Under the pieces are notes generated by a model, which was not told the origin of the DNA, searched no databases, and worked only from the letters and a program-made list of their open reading frames with translations. A program made the translations under genes and the position numbers. Shown here piece after piece: positions 26,872 to 35,302 of a stretch of DNA of 51,396 nucleotides (position 1 is the stretch's first letter; every line of letters begins with the position of its first letter). Origin of the DNA: Candidatus Bipolaricaulota bacterium (GTDB lineage Bacteria; Bipolaricaulota; Bipolaricaulia; RBG-16-55-9; DRXL01); NCBI GenBank assembly GCA_025061735.1, contig JANXAU010000031.1, forward strand, positions 1-51,396, written 5' to 3'.

Positions 26872-28511
26872 TCCAACAGCTTCAGCCAGTCTTCTAGATA
26901 ATCCGTCTTGGGGAAGATCTCGCTCTCTTTGTACTCTTGACGGATCGCTTCTTTCAAGTCGTCCAAGCTCACGCCCTCCCGATCGCTGCCCCGCTCGATG
27001 CAGCGCTCGATGGCAAACCCCTTGGCACGCTCTACGACCGATTTGATCAGCGCGCCGCTCACCAGATCGCTGCGATAGAGCGTCTCGCGCCGTCCGCTGC
27101 GCAACGCCACCTCCAAGAACGCCGTATCGCTCTCTCTGCGGAAGAGATCGTCGGTGATCTCTTCAATGAGAGCACGACGCGCCCTCTCGGGGTCGCCCCC
27201 GTGGCGCTCCAGCCACCCCGGATCGAGCGGAACTTTCTCATCGAGGTAGATAGCAAAGATGTCCCGAGCCGCTTCGCGATTGGGCCGCCCCACCTTCACT
27301 TTGCGCTCGATGCGCTCCGGCCTCAAGATCGCTGGGTCAATATAATCAGGACGGTTGCTCGTCAGCATCACGACGACGTTCTCCAACGAGACCAAGCCGT
27401 CCATTTCTGCCGCGAACTGCGGGACGACGGTGTTGGCGATATTTAGGTGTCTGCCGGAGCTGCGCACTCGCAGGAGCGCGTCGGCCTCGTCAATGAAGAT
27501 AAAGACGAGGTGCCCTTCTTTGGCGCGCTCGCGCGCCGTGGCGAAGATCTCGCGCACGAAGCGCTCGGTCTCCCCCAGCCACATATTCAGAAGCTGCGGC
27601 CCGTTGATGAGCATGAAGTACTCTTTGACGTCGCGCCCGGTGCGCTCGCGGTAGGCCTTGGTCAAGTTGTACGCGGTGGCCTTCCCGATGAGGGTCTTGC
27701 CGCAGCCCGGCGGCCCATAGAGCAGCAGCCCTTTTAAGTGCCGCTTGCCGAACTTCTTATAAAGTTCGGGATAGAGCAGCGGGCGCTCGATGGCGTCTCG
27801 GATGACTTTGATCGCTTCGGCCTGCCCGCCGATCTTCTCCCAGGGGATCTCGGGGATCTGTTCCAAGAAGTAGCCGCGCGTCTCGGCCTTCTGGAAGTGC
27901 TCCAGCGCGACGCGCATCGTCGGCTCTAGCCGGACCTCATCCCCGACCTTGAGAGGCTTGTTCATCAGATCCGAGGAGCGCAAGACGATCCGGCTGGAGA
28001 GCATCTGGGCATCCATCGAGATGCGCAGCCGTCCGTCGGGCAGGACCTCCGAGACCTTGACCACCGGGCCTTCGGGATGATACCCCAGATCGCCGATCAC
28101 CGCGAAGGCTTCGTTGATCTTGACGCGTGTGCCGATATGGAGTTTTTTCAGATCCAATTTGGGGTCGGCGTTGGCGTAGTATTCGGCGTCACCCACGGCG
28201 ATATACGCGATCTGATCTTGGGGATTTCCCAAGAAAGTGCCGATGCGGTTGGCGGGTGACGTGAGCTTTTCATACGTTTCGTTGAACTGGCGAATCGTTT
28301 CACGGGCCTCTTGGAGCTGGCGCTCATCGGCGCGCAACTGCTCGTAGAGCAGTTCAAAAAGTCCCATCCTAGGGTCGTTCTGCGGCGTGTATTTGAGGAT
28401 CTCTTCTAAGATCGCGATGGCGCGCATGCGAGTATCGGCGCGACCGGGACCGGTCAGCTCTTCTCGAGGGCGTTCCTCTTCGGGACGACGGTTGCGCGAG
28501 CGATCGGCCAT
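26793..28511 (-). CDS. ARC/Mpa-like proteasomal AAA+ ATPase
   Basis: A 572-residue protein with the layout of actinobacterial Mpa/ARC: charged N-terminus, a coiled coil (about 45-85), two OB-fold segments (about 90-205), then an AAA+ domain with LLLYGPPGCGKTLIGKA at about residue 265, the pore-region block INGPQLLNMWLGETER, Walker B FIFIDEADALL and the LTSNRPDYIDPAILRPERIE sensor/arginine-finger region. Such ATPases unfold substrates for the 20S proteasome. The C-terminus here reads RRVGETVV, without the GQYL (penultimate tyrosine) end that docks Mpa on the proteasome. No proteasome, Pup or ligase gene is in the window. The ATG at 28511 is preferred over a TTG 12 nt upstream, which would fall at or before the predicted transcription start. 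Confidence 0.85.
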   Translation of the reverse strand: MADRSRNRRPEEERPREELTGPGRADTRMRAIAILEEILKYTPQNDPRMGLFELLYEQLRADERQLQEARETIRQFNETYEKLTSPANRIGTFLGNPQDQIAYIAVGDAEYYANADPKLDLKKLHIGTRVKINEAFAVIGDLGYHPEGPVVKVSEVLPDGRLRISMDAQMLSSRIVLRSSDLMNKPLKVGDEVRLEPTMRVALEHFQKAETRGYFLEQIPEIPWEKIGGQAEAIKVIRDAIERPLLYPELYKKFGKRHLKGLLLYGPPGCGKTLIGKATAYNLTKAYRERTGRDVKEYFMLINGPQLLNMWLGETERFVREIFATARERAKEGHLVFIFIDEADALLRVRSSGRHLNIANTVVPQFAAEMDGLVSLENVVVMLTSNRPDYIDPAILRPERIERKVKVGRPNREAARDIFAIYLDEKVPLDPGWLERHGGDPERARRALIEEITDDLFRRESDTAFLEVALRSGRRETLYRSDLVSGALIKSVVERAKGFAIERCIERGSDREGVSLDDLKEAIRQEYKESEIFPKTDYLEDWLKLLDYEPEEVVEVRPVREREVRRVGETVV

Positions 28512-28528
28512 AATCTCACCCAAGCTCT

Positions 28529-28557
28529 ACAATAAAGAAAATCGGGACGCTTTGCAA
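28529..28557 (-). promoter_or_regulatory. Promoter of the ARC-like ATPase gene
   Basis: TTGCAA (28552-28557), a 17-nt spacer and TATTGT (28529-28534) on the minus strand. Transcription should start near 28522, leaving a leader of about 10 nt before the ATG at 28511. Confidence 0.6.
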
Positions 28558-28567
28558 ACGCTGCCAG

Positions 28568-28603
28568 AAAAAAATAGGGGCGAGAGGTGTCCCTCGCCCC
28601 TAT
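28568..28603 (-). terminator. Intrinsic terminator of the cold-shock gene
   Basis: On the minus strand an 11-bp perfect stem (ATAGGGGCGAG paired with CTCGCCCCTAT) closes a short loop and is followed by a run of seven T. It lies 15 nt after the csp stop and just before the ATPase promoter, separating the two units. Confidence 0.93.
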
Positions 28604-28618
28604 GAGATAAGCCTGAGC

Positions 28619-28822
28619 CTATCGCGGGACGACGTTCGCGGCGCGGGGGCCTTTGGCATCTTGCTGGATGTCAAAGGAGACCGCCTGGCCTTCGCGTAGC
28701 GTCTTGAAGCCTTCGGCTTTGATGGCCGAGAAGTGTACGAAGACGTCCGGGCCGCCGTTGTCCTGCTCCAAAAAGCCGTAACCCTTGGCGTCGTTGAACC
28801 ACTTGACTTTGCCGGTCGGCAT
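28619..28822 (-). CDS. Cold-shock domain protein
   Basis: A 67-residue CspA-type protein. It has the start [17 protein letters not shown] and RNP-2-like [10 protein letters not shown], with the end AANVVPR. It binds single-stranded RNA and acts as a chaperone. It has its own promoter, a leader of about 108 nt and its own terminator, so it is monocistronic. Confidence 0.97.
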   Translation of the reverse strand: MPTGKVKWFNDAKGYGFLEQDNGGPDVFVHFSAIKAEGFKTLREGQAVSFDIQQDAKGPRAANVVPR

Positions 28823-28930
28823 CGGTGCAAACCCCTTTCTGCTGTTGGATTCCCGTCTCCACCGTCAACGTGCATCAGGGGTTTGGCAGCCCCGGCACCG
28901 TCGTGGGGCGATGGGTCTAATGTACAGCGA
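28823..28930 (-). promoter_or_regulatory. Long 5' untranslated leader of the cold-shock gene
   Basis: About 108 nt from the predicted start of transcription to the ATG, in a genome where many leaders are nearly absent. A GC-rich segment (about 28885-28913) can fold, and the ribosome-binding site AAAGGGG lies 8 nt before the start. Long structured leaders regulate csp genes in other bacteria; a similar thermosensitive role here is inference. Confidence 0.5.
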
Positions 28931-28936
28931 TGGATC

Positions 28937-28965
28937 ACTGTAACAGAAAAGATACTCGTTGTCAA
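28937..28965 (-). promoter_or_regulatory. Promoter of the cold-shock gene
   Basis: TTGACA (28960-28965), a 17-nt spacer and TACAGT (28937-28942) on the minus strand, located directly after the threonine synthase stop. Confidence 0.8.
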
Positions 28966-28985
28966 GGGGGCTTGCGAGAAGTGCT

Positions 28986-30095
28986 CTAGGGAAGGCCATT
29001 TGGGTTGAGTGGAGGGGTTTTGAGGCCGGAGCCTGTCAGGGGGATGATGACGAGATCGTCGGGTCGAACGAGAGGGCTTCTGAGGCCCGCGACGGCCACC
29101 GCCGACGTTGGCTCGAGGTAGAGGCCCTGATGCGCCAGCGCGCGCTGGGCGGCGAGGATCTCGTCTTCGCTCACGGTGACGACGCTCCCGCCCGTCTCGC
29201 GGATCGCTTGTATTAGCGCTTTCCACCGCACGGGGCGACGAATGCGGATCCCCTCAGCGATCGTCTCGCCTTGAGGGATGTCGGGTAGCTCTGAGAGATT
29301 CTCTGTATAGATGTAGTAGAGCGGGGCGCAGGCTTGGGCTTGCACGGCGTGCAGCGCGGGGATCTTCTCTATCAGTCCAGCTGCGCGCAGCTCGCGAAAA
29401 CCGTAATACGCTCCCAAGAGCAGCGTGCCGTGTCCGGTGGGGAAGAGCATGGCATCGGGAGCGCGCCCGCCCAGCTGCTCCCAGATCTCATAAGCGAGGG
29501 TCTTCGTCCCTTCTAAGATAAGAGGGCTATAGACATGGCTGGCGTAGTAGGAGCGTTGGGCGGCGTGTTGGACGGCGAGCGCGGCGTTTTCGCGTGGCCC
29601 CTCGACGGGGACGAGGTCGGCGCCGTAGGCGCGAATCTGTCTGAGCTTGGCCGGGGAGGCGCCAGCGGGCACGAAGATCTTGCAGCGAATCCCAGCGCGC
29701 GCGCAGTACGCGGCAAGACTTGCTGCCGCGTTACCTGAAGAATCCTCGACGACTTCTGTCACGCCCAACTCTTTTAAGAAGCTGACGAGCACCGTCGTGC
29801 CGCGATCTTTGAACGACCCCGTGGGCGCGAGAAATTCAAGCTTCGCGAGAAACGAGATGCCGTAGGCTTGGGCAGGGACTATCGGGGTCCCGCCCTCGCC
29901 CAGCGAGACGATATTCTCGGGCTGAATAGCCGGGAGCATGGCGCGGTAGCGCCAGAGCGTAGAGGCTTTCGGGTCAATCTTGTCTTTGTTAAAGGGCGGT
30001 CTCTCTGAAAGCTCGAAGACGCCGCCGCACTCGCAGCGCCAAAGGTGCGTCGTCAGCGAGAAGAGTTGGCTACATTCAGCGCAGCGAACGTTCAT
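28986..30095 (-). CDS. thrC: Threonine synthase (PLP-dependent)
   Basis: A 369-residue enzyme. An N-terminal zinc-ribbon-like part (CAECSQLF and CECGGVF) precedes the fold-type II PLP domain with the lysine in APTGSFKDRG, EDSSGNAAASLAAYCA, and the glycine-rich phosphate loop PTGHGTLLLGAYYG. It forms threonine from O-phosphohomoserine. Related cysteate and other synthases share this fold, so the exact substrate is a family-level inference. The ATG overlaps the DinB-family stop by one base, and an upstream in-frame start was rejected because it enters that gene. Confidence 0.88.
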   Translation of the reverse strand: MNVRCAECSQLFSLTTHLWRCECGGVFELSERPPFNKDKIDPKASTLWRYRAMLPAIQPENIVSLGEGGTPIVPAQAYGISFLAKLEFLAPTGSFKDRGTTVLVSFLKELGVTEVVEDSSGNAAASLAAYCARAGIRCKIFVPAGASPAKLRQIRAYGADLVPVEGPRENAALAVQHAAQRSYYASHVYSPLILEGTKTLAYEIWEQLGGRAPDAMLFPTGHGTLLLGAYYGFRELRAAGLIEKIPALHAVQAQACAPLYYIYTENLSELPDIPQGETIAEGIRIRRPVRWKALIQAIRETGGSVVTVSEDEILAAQRALAHQGLYLEPTSAVAVAGLRSPLVRPDDLVIIPLTGSGLKTPPLNPNGLP

Positions 30096-30532
30096 CAGAA
30101 GCGATCCTCTTGATCGCCCCACAACGTCTGCAGATAGTTGATCTGCCCCCAGTGATAGGCCATATGGGGCATGGGGCTGGTGATCAGGTCTTTGATCGAG
30201 CGTTCTTCGCCCCAGGGCATGGTGCGCTTCTCGTCGAATCGTGCGGGGTCAACGGAGCGAATCGTCTGAACCAGCTCGGCTTTCGATTGTTCAAAGAGGG
30301 TGATCGCTTCGTGGTACGTTTTGGGGTCGCTCCTCTGAGCGGGCGGCGTCCCTTTCAACAGCGCTGCAAAGAAATAGTTCGCCATTCCTAGATGGACGAG
30401 GATCTCGTGGGCGGATTTGCCGGTGGGCATGGGTTTCCAGTGCTCTTTCTCTTTGGGCACGGCTCGCGCTGCTTTCAACAGCAACTCCGAGATCTTCTCG
30501 ATGCGCTTGATCTCGGTCTCGCGCAGATCCAT
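30095..30532 (-). CDS. DinB-family four-helix-bundle protein
   Basis: A 145-residue helical protein with DinB/YfiT-type features: HEILVHLGMANYFF (first metal-ligand-like histidine), EERSIKDLITSPMPHMAYHWGQINYL at the end with histidines spaced as in metal-binding DinB proteins. These are often thiol- or metal-dependent transferases, but the job of this one is unknown. The ATG at 30532 has AAAGGAG 9 nt upstream; the TTG three codons earlier is too close to that site. Confidence 0.8.
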   Translation of the reverse strand: MDLRETEIKRIEKISELLLKAARAVPKEKEHWKPMPTGKSAHEILVHLGMANYFFAALLKGTPPAQRSDPKTYHEAITLFEQSKAELVQTIRSVDPARFDEKRTMPWGEERSIKDLITSPMPHMAYHWGQINYLQTLWGDQEDRF

Positions 30533-30555
30533 ATGGATCAACTCCTTTGGAGAAT

Positions 30556-30584
30556 ACTATACGCGATGGCATGAAAGCTGTCAA
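30556..30584 (-). promoter_or_regulatory. Promoter of the DinB-family/threonine synthase operon
   Basis: TTGACA (30579-30584), a 17-nt spacer and TATAGT (30556-30561) on the minus strand. Confidence 0.8.
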
Positions 30585-30629
30585 TTGTTAGTGATGAACA
30601 GCAGGCTTTTTAGCACAACGCTATGCTCT

Positions 30630-31445
30630 TCACTGCGACAGCTCTTTCGATTTCTCGGTGGCCCGATCTACGGTCTTGATGAGCGTAACGCGAATCCCGC
30701 CGTCTTCCAAAGCCATGATGCCGTCAATCGTGACGCCCGCGGGCGTTGTCACTTCGTCTTTGAGTTTGGCCGGATGCTCGTTGGTCTCCAGGACCATCTT
30801 CGCCGCCCCCAAGAGCGATTGCGCCGCCAAGACCGTCGAGAGCGACCGCGGCAACCCCACCTTCACCCCGCCCTCGGCCAGCGCCTCGATCATAATATAC
30901 GCATACGCCGGCCCACTCCCCGACAGCGCCGTCACCGCGTCCATGAGTTCTTCGTTGTCGATCACCGCGACCAAGCCCACAGACGCAAAGATCTCCTTCG
31001 CTATCTGGAGGTGCTCTCTCTTCGCGTAGCGCCCCGGACAGAGCACCGTCATCCCCGCGTTGACCAAGCACGGCGTGTTGGGCATCGCCCGCACGACGGC
31101 GACGCTCTTTTGCAGATGATCTTCGATGAAGCGCGTGGTGCGCGCCGCTGCCAGCGTGATGATCAGATGCTCCGGGCGCAGCACGTCCTTGATCTCGGTG
31201 AGGACTTTTTTCATCGTCTGGGGCTTGACTGCAAGAATCACGATCTCCGAAGCCGCAACGGCCTTGACGTTGTCCGTGAGCACCTTGAGTCCGTAGCGCT
31301 TAGACGCTTCGAGCGCGCTCTCGCGATGGCCCGTCGTCCCGATCAAATTCTCAGGGAGGACGATCCGGTTGCGCACGAGGCTGCTGGCCAGCGCGCTGCC
31401 GATCTTCCCCATCCCCAAAATCGCGATCTTCTTCTCCTGCAGCAT
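30630..31445 (-). CDS. proC: Pyrroline-5-carboxylate reductase
   Basis: A 271-residue NADPH-dependent enzyme making proline from pyrroline-5-carboxylate. Seen: Rossmann start KIAILGMGKIGSALA, VILAVKPQTMKKVL, VVRAMPNTPCLVNAGMTV, and the C-terminal signature SGSGPAYAYIMIEALAEGG with LRDEV replaced by LKDEVTTPAGVTIDGI. I set the start at the ATG 31445 because the -10 hexamer of the promoter ends 7 nt before it; the ATG four codons upstream lies within the -10 box itself. Confidence 0.94.
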   Translation of the reverse strand: MLQEKKIAILGMGKIGSALASSLVRNRIVLPENLIGTTGHRESALEASKRYGLKVLTDNVKAVAASEIVILAVKPQTMKKVLTEIKDVLRPEHLIITLAAARTTRFIEDHLQKSVAVVRAMPNTPCLVNAGMTVLCPGRYAKREHLQIAKEIFASVGLVAVIDNEELMDAVTALSGSGPAYAYIMIEALAEGGVKVGLPRSLSTVLAAQSLLGAAKMVLETNEHPAKLKDEVTTPAGVTIDGIMALEDGGIRVTLIKTVDRATEKSKELSQ

Positions 31446-31452
31446 CCAAGAG

Positions 31453-31481
31453 AGCATAGCCGAAAACGTCCGCAAGGTCAA
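31453..31481 (-). promoter_or_regulatory. Promoter of proC, leaderless type
   Basis: TTGACC (31476-31481), a 17-nt spacer and TATGCT (31453-31458), then exactly 7 nt to the ATG. Its -35 box is 4 nt away from the -35 box of the divergent glycosyltransferase promoter. Confidence 0.7.
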
Positions 31482-31485
31482 GGAT

Positions 31486-31515
31486 TTGACTTCACCGCCT
31501 CGCATGACGTAGAAT
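31486..31515 (+). promoter_or_regulatory. Promoter of the glycosyltransferase-rpiB-glyA operon
   Basis: TTGACT (31486-31491), an 18-nt spacer and TAGAAT (31510-31515), then 15 nt to the ATG at 31531; no ribosome-binding site fits in the short leader. Confidence 0.7.
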
Positions 31516-31530
31516 AAATTCGCATCAACG

Positions 31531-32190
31531 ATGAGTACTTCCCAGCGCGTTGCGGGAGTTTCTGCCGTTATCCCGGCTTACAACGAAGCCGAGCGGATCG
31601 CCGCGGTCTTGGAGCCGTTGAAGAGGGTTCCAGCGGTTCGCCAAGTGATCGTCGTGGACGACGGCTCCACCGACGGGACGGCTCACGTCGCCCGCCATCA
31701 CGGCGCTCAGGTCATCTCGCTGCCGGTCAACCGGGGGAAAGCCGCGGCGCTAGACGCCGGAGTCCGACGGGCACGCTACGACACCGTGCTCTTTCTCGAC
31801 GCCGATCTCGTTGGCCTGCGCCCCGATCATATCCAGCGGATGCTCGACGCTTTCTTTGAACACCGTTACGATATGGTCGTGGGGGTCTTTCGGCGGGGGC
31901 GCTTGAATACCGACTTTGCTCAGGTCGTGGCTCCGTACCTGTCGGGGCAGCGGGTCTTGCGCAAGTCTCTTTGGAAGCGCCTGCGCAGTAAAGTTCAGCG
32001 CTTGGATTTCGGCGTGGAGATCGCGCTGACCAAGCTGGCCCTCAAGGAGGGCTGGGCGCAAGGGACGGTCGAGCTGGACGGCGTGACTCACGTGATGAAA
32101 GAAGAGAAGCGCGGGCTCTCGCGGGGTCTGGTCGCGCGCTTCAAGATGTACGGCGATTACGTGCGCTCGGTCTTTACCCGGGTGAGTTAA
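31531..32190 (+). CDS. Family 2 glycosyltransferase
   Basis: A 219-residue single-domain GT-A enzyme without membrane segments. Seen: SAVIPAYNEAERIAAVL, VVDDGSTDGTAHVA, NRGKAAALDAGVRRA and the metal-binding DADLVGL. The C-terminal part has basic patches (KSLWKRLRSKVQRL). Likely transfers a sugar from a nucleotide donor to a lipid or small acceptor; the substrate cannot be read from the sequence. It leads an operon with rpiB and glyA. Confidence 0.88.
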   Translation: MSTSQRVAGVSAVIPAYNEAERIAAVLEPLKRVPAVRQVIVVDDGSTDGTAHVARHHGAQVISLPVNRGKAAALDAGVRRARYDTVLFLDADLVGLRPDHIQRMLDAFFEHRYDMVVGVFRRGRLNTDFAQVVAPYLSGQRVLRKSLWKRLRSKVQRLDFGVEIALTKLALKEGWAQGTVELDGVTHVMKEEKRGLSRGLVARFKMYGDYVRSVFTRVS

Positions 32191-32193
32191 TAT

Positions 32194-32640
32194 ATGAAGA
32201 TCGCCATCGGGTGCGATCACAACGGCTTGGCGCTCAAAGAGGCGCTGTTGAAGAGCGCGCTGCAGGGCCATAGCGTGCGCGACTTTGGCGTCTTTGGTCC
32301 CGAGTCGGTAGACTACCCCGACATCGCGTTTATGGTCGCCCAGGCGGTGGCGAGCGGCGACTGCGAGCGCGGGATTCTCATCTGCGGCACCGGGATCGGC
32401 ATGGCGATCGCTGCCAACAAAGTAAAAGGCGTGCGCGCCGCGGCGTGCAGCGACGTCTACTCGGCCAAGATGAGCCGCCGCGACAACGACGCCAACGTCT
32501 TGTGCTTGGGCGGGCGGGTCGTTGGTCCCGGCCTGGCTGCCGAGCTGGTGACGACCTGGTTGAACGAGTCCTTCGAGGGCGGACGCCACCAACGCCGCGT
32601 GGAGAAGATCCGCCAACGCGAAGAAGAGAGGCCCAGATGA
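32194..32640 (+). CDS. rpiB: Ribose-5-phosphate isomerase B
   Basis: A 148-residue LacA/RpiB-fold enzyme interconverting ribose-5-phosphate and ribulose-5-phosphate. Seen: [50 protein letters not shown] with the catalytic cysteine, and [15 protein letters not shown]. It starts 3 nt after the glycosyltransferase gene and its TGA overlaps the glyA ATG. The rpiB-glyA pair is a common neighbourhood. Confidence 0.94.
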   Translation: MKIAIGCDHNGLALKEALLKSALQGHSVRDFGVFGPESVDYPDIAFMVAQAVASGDCERGILICGTGIGMAIAANKVKGVRAAACSDVYSAKMSRRDNDANVLCLGGRVVGPGLAAELVTTWLNESFEGGRHQRRVEKIRQREEERPR

Positions 32641-33878
32641 CCCCCTTAGCTTACACCGACCCGGAGATCTATCAGGCGATCCAGAAAGAACTGGAGCGCC
32701 AGCGCTTCTCTTTGGAGCTGATCGCTTCGGAGAACTTCCCATCGTTGGCGGTCTTGGAGGCCCAAGGCTCGGTGCTCACCAACAAGTACGCCGAGGGCTA
32801 TCCGGGGCGGCGCTACTATGGGGGCTGCGAGTGGGTAGACGTTGTGGAGAGCCTAGCGATCGCGCGGGCGAAGAAGCTCTTTGGCGCCGAGCACGCCAAC
32901 GTCCAACCCCACTCGGGCACTCAAGCGAACTTGGCCGTCTATTTTGCCGTGCTCACCCCCGGCGATACGATCTTGAGCATGAAGCTGGCGCATGGGGGGC
33001 ATCTGTCGCACGGGCACTCCGTGAGCGTCTCGGGCAAGCTCTTCCGGGTGGTTCAATACGGGGTCTCGCGCGAGACCGAGCTTATCGATTACGAAGAAGT
33101 CGAGCGCCTGGCGCTGGAACACAAACCCAAATTGATCGTCTGTGGAGCGAGCGCCTACCCCCGGATTATAGATTTTAAGCGGTTTCGCGAGATCGCCGAT
33201 CGGGTCGGCGCGTACTTGATGGCGGATATCGCGCACATCGCGGGGCTGGTCGCCGCGGGGGTACATCCGTCACCTATTCCCTGGGCAGACTTCGTCACCA
33301 CCACGACGCACAAGACCTTGCGCGGGCCACGCGGCGGCGCGATACTCTGTCGCGCTCAATTCGCTGAGATCATTGACAAGTCGGTCTTCCCCGGAGGCCA
33401 GGGCGGACCGCTGATGCACGTGATCGCTGCCAAGGCCGTGGCGTTCCACGAGGCCCTGCAACCGGAGTTTCGGCGCTACCAGGAGCGGGTGGTGGAGAAC
33501 GCGCGCGCCCTGTCCAGAGCGCTCTCCGAGCGAGGCTTCCGCATCGTCTCGGGGGGTACGGACACTCATCTGCTGCTGGTAGATCTGACGGCGCAGGATC
33601 TCACGGGGGCCGAGGCCGAGCGCCAGCTGGAGCGCGCCGGGATCACCGTCAACAAGAACGCGATCCCCTACGATCCGCGCAAGCCCAACGTGACCAGCGG
33701 GATCCGGCTGGGCACTCCCGCGGTCACCACGCGAGGCATGGGGCCTGCGGAGATGGAACGGATCGCGGAGATCATCGCGGGGGTGTTGACCGGCCAGCTC
33801 GCCCCCGAGGAGGCCCGGGAGCAGACGCACCAGCTCTGTGAGCAGTTCCCGCTCTATGCCGAGGGACTTGTCAAGTGA
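32637..33878 (+). CDS. glyA: Serine hydroxymethyltransferase
   Basis: A 413-residue PLP enzyme that moves a one-carbon unit between serine and tetrahydrofolate. Seen: [40 protein letters not shown], and the PLP lysine in [14 protein letters not shown]. The ATG at 32637 overlaps the rpiB stop (ATGA) and begins at the conserved N-terminus; a longer in-frame extension inside rpiB was rejected. The rho promoter overlaps its last codons. Confidence 0.96.
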   Translation: MTPLAYTDPEIYQAIQKELERQRFSLELIASENFPSLAVLEAQGSVLTNKYAEGYPGRRYYGGCEWVDVVESLAIARAKKLFGAEHANVQPHSGTQANLAVYFAVLTPGDTILSMKLAHGGHLSHGHSVSVSGKLFRVVQYGVSRETELIDYEEVERLALEHKPKLIVCGASAYPRIIDFKRFREIADRVGAYLMADIAHIAGLVAAGVHPSPIPWADFVTTTTHKTLRGPRGGAILCRAQFAEIIDKSVFPGGQGGPLMHVIAAKAVAFHEALQPEFRRYQERVVENARALSRALSERGFRIVSGGTDTHLLLVDLTAQDLTGAEAERQLERAGITVNKNAIPYDPRKPNVTSGIRLGTPAVTTRGMGPAEMERIAEIIAGVLTGQLAPEEAREQTHQLCEQFPLYAEGLVK

Positions 33879-33896
33879 TCCCACGGGTGTTATAAT
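33868..33896 (+). promoter_or_regulatory. Promoter of the rho operon
   Basis: TTGTCA (33868-33873), a 17-nt spacer and an extended -10 TGTTATAAT (hexamer 33891-33896). It straddles the glyA stop codon. The leader to the rho ATG is about 119 nt, long for this genome, and its first half (about 33915-33960) is rich in C and T and poor in G, as Rho loading sites are. Confidence 0.8.
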
Positions 33897-33980
33897 ACCC
33901 TCAGCAACTCACAGAGCGCTTTCTTTCTCGTTCATCTGACAACTCGTCTCCGTCCTCTACGGGAAGACCGAAGGAGTGCA

Positions 33981-34025
33981 ATGAGAGGGAATCTTCCCCA
34001 AGCCGCCAGGAGGTGCCCACCATGA
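33981..34025 (+). CDS. Candidate rho leader peptide (14 codons)
   Basis: ATG at 33981, preceded by AAGGAG 4 nt upstream, encodes MRGNLPQAARRCPP. Its TGA overlaps the rho ATG as ATGA at 34022-34025, and the rho ribosome-binding site AGGAGGTG lies inside it. Translation of the leader would therefore be coupled to rho. E. coli also has a leader peptide and Rho-dependent autocontrol before rho, but this one has no sequence similarity that I can recognise. Reality of the peptide is an inference. Confidence 0.5.
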   Translation: MRGNLPQAARRCPP

Positions 34026-35302
34026 GCGAGCAACCTCAAGAGGAGATGCTCGATATCTCTGATCTGAAGCAGAAGGACATTGCGGAGCTGCGCAGTCTAG
34101 CCGAGCGGTTTAACATCAACGGGCGTGGTCGTATCAAGAAAGAAGATTTGATCTTTGCGATCTTGAAGGCGCAGGCCGAGAAGAAGGGCCTGCACTTCAA
34201 AGACGGGGTTTTGGAGATCTTGCCCGAGGGGGGGTTTGGCTTCTTGCGCGACAAGTCCTGCCTGCCCGGGGCTCATGACATCTACGTCTCCCCGTCGCAG
34301 ATCAAGCGCTTTGGCCTGAAAGACGGCGATATCGTCAGCGGCGTCGTGCGCCCGCCCAAGGACGACGAGAAGTACTGTGCCTTGCTGAAGGTCGAAGCGA
34401 TCAACTTTGAAGACCCCGAAGTCGTTCGCAACCGCGTCGCTTTTGAAGATCTCATCCCCTATCACCCCAACAAGCAGCTCAAGCTGGAGCACGACCCCGA
34501 TGAGCTGTCTACGAGAATTATTGATCTGTTTGCGCCTATTGGCAAGGGCCAGCGCGGGCTGATCGTCTCGCCGCCCAAGGCCGGCAAGACCACTCTTCTT
34601 AAGCACATCGCGCACGGGATCATCGCCAATCACCCCGAGGTCTATCTGATCGTGCTCTTGGTGGACGAGCGCCCCGAAGAGGTGACCGACTTTCGCGAGT
34701 CGATCTCATCCGGGGAGGTGGTCGCGGCGACGTTCGATCAAAAACCCGAGATCCATTGCAAGATCTCAGAGCTGGTCATCGCCAAGGCCAAGCGGTTAGT
34801 CGAGATGGGGCGGGACGTCGTGATCTTGATGGACTCGATCACGCGGCTGGCGCGCGCGTATAATCTCGCGATCTCCCCCAGCGGCAAACTGCTCTCCGGG
34901 GGCATGGACCCCACAGCGCTCTACAAGCCCAAGGAGTTCTTCGGGGCGGCGCGCAACATCAAGGACGGCGGCAGCTTGACGATCATCGGGACGGCGCTGG
35001 TCGACACCGGCTCGCGCTTGGATCAGGTGGTCTTTGAGGAGTTCAAGGGCACGGGCAACATGGAGCTGGTGCTGGAGCGCGAGCTGGCCAACAAGCGCAT
35101 CTTCCCGGCGATCGATCTGGAGGCCTCGGGCACGCGCAAAGAGGAGCTGCTCTTGCCGGAAAAGACCCTCAAGCGCGTCTGGGTCCTCAGAAAGCTCATC
35201 GGCGACATGAACGACAAACAGAAAGCGTTGGAATGGATCATCTCGCGCATGATGCAGACCAAGACCAACGAGCAGTTCTTGGAGCTTATGCGGAATGAGT
35301 AG
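34022..35302 (+). CDS. rho: Transcription termination factor Rho
   Basis: A 426-residue hexameric RNA helicase. Seen: N-terminal helical domain (LDISDLKQKDIAELRSLAE), RNA-binding cold-shock-like domain with GFGFLRDKSCLPG and DIYVSPSQIKRFGL, then the ATPase with Walker A SPPKAGKTTLLKHIA, catalytic LLVDERPEEVTDF, MDSITRLARAYN and the R-loop area. There is no insertion between the domains, unlike high-GC actinobacterial Rho. The usual downstream gene rpmE is absent; an M23 peptidase gene overlaps the stop by 8 nt. Confidence 0.97.
   Translation: MSEQPQEEMLDISDLKQKDIAELRSLAERFNINGRGRIKKEDLIFAILKAQAEKKGLHFKDGVLEILPEGGFGFLRDKSCLPGAHDIYVSPSQIKRFGLKDGDIVSGVVRPPKDDEKYCALLKVEAINFEDPEVVRNRVAFEDLIPYHPNKQLKLEHDPDELSTRIIDLFAPIGKGQRGLIVSPPKAGKTTLLKHIAHGIIANHPEVYLIVLLVDERPEEVTDFRESISSGEVVAATFDQKPEIHCKISELVIAKAKRLVEMGRDVVILMDSITRLARAYNLAISPSGKLLSGGMDPTALYKPKEFFGAARNIKDGGSLTIIGTALVDTGSRLDQVVFEEFKGTGNMELVLERELANKRIFPAIDLEASGTRKEELLLPEKTLKRVWVLRKLIGDMNDKQKALEWIISRMMQTKTNEQFLELMRNE

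Noticed and set aside
31750-32742. 330-codon antisense frame opposite the glycosyltransferase and rpiB
   Set aside because: Crosses two well-supported genes and has low-complexity content.
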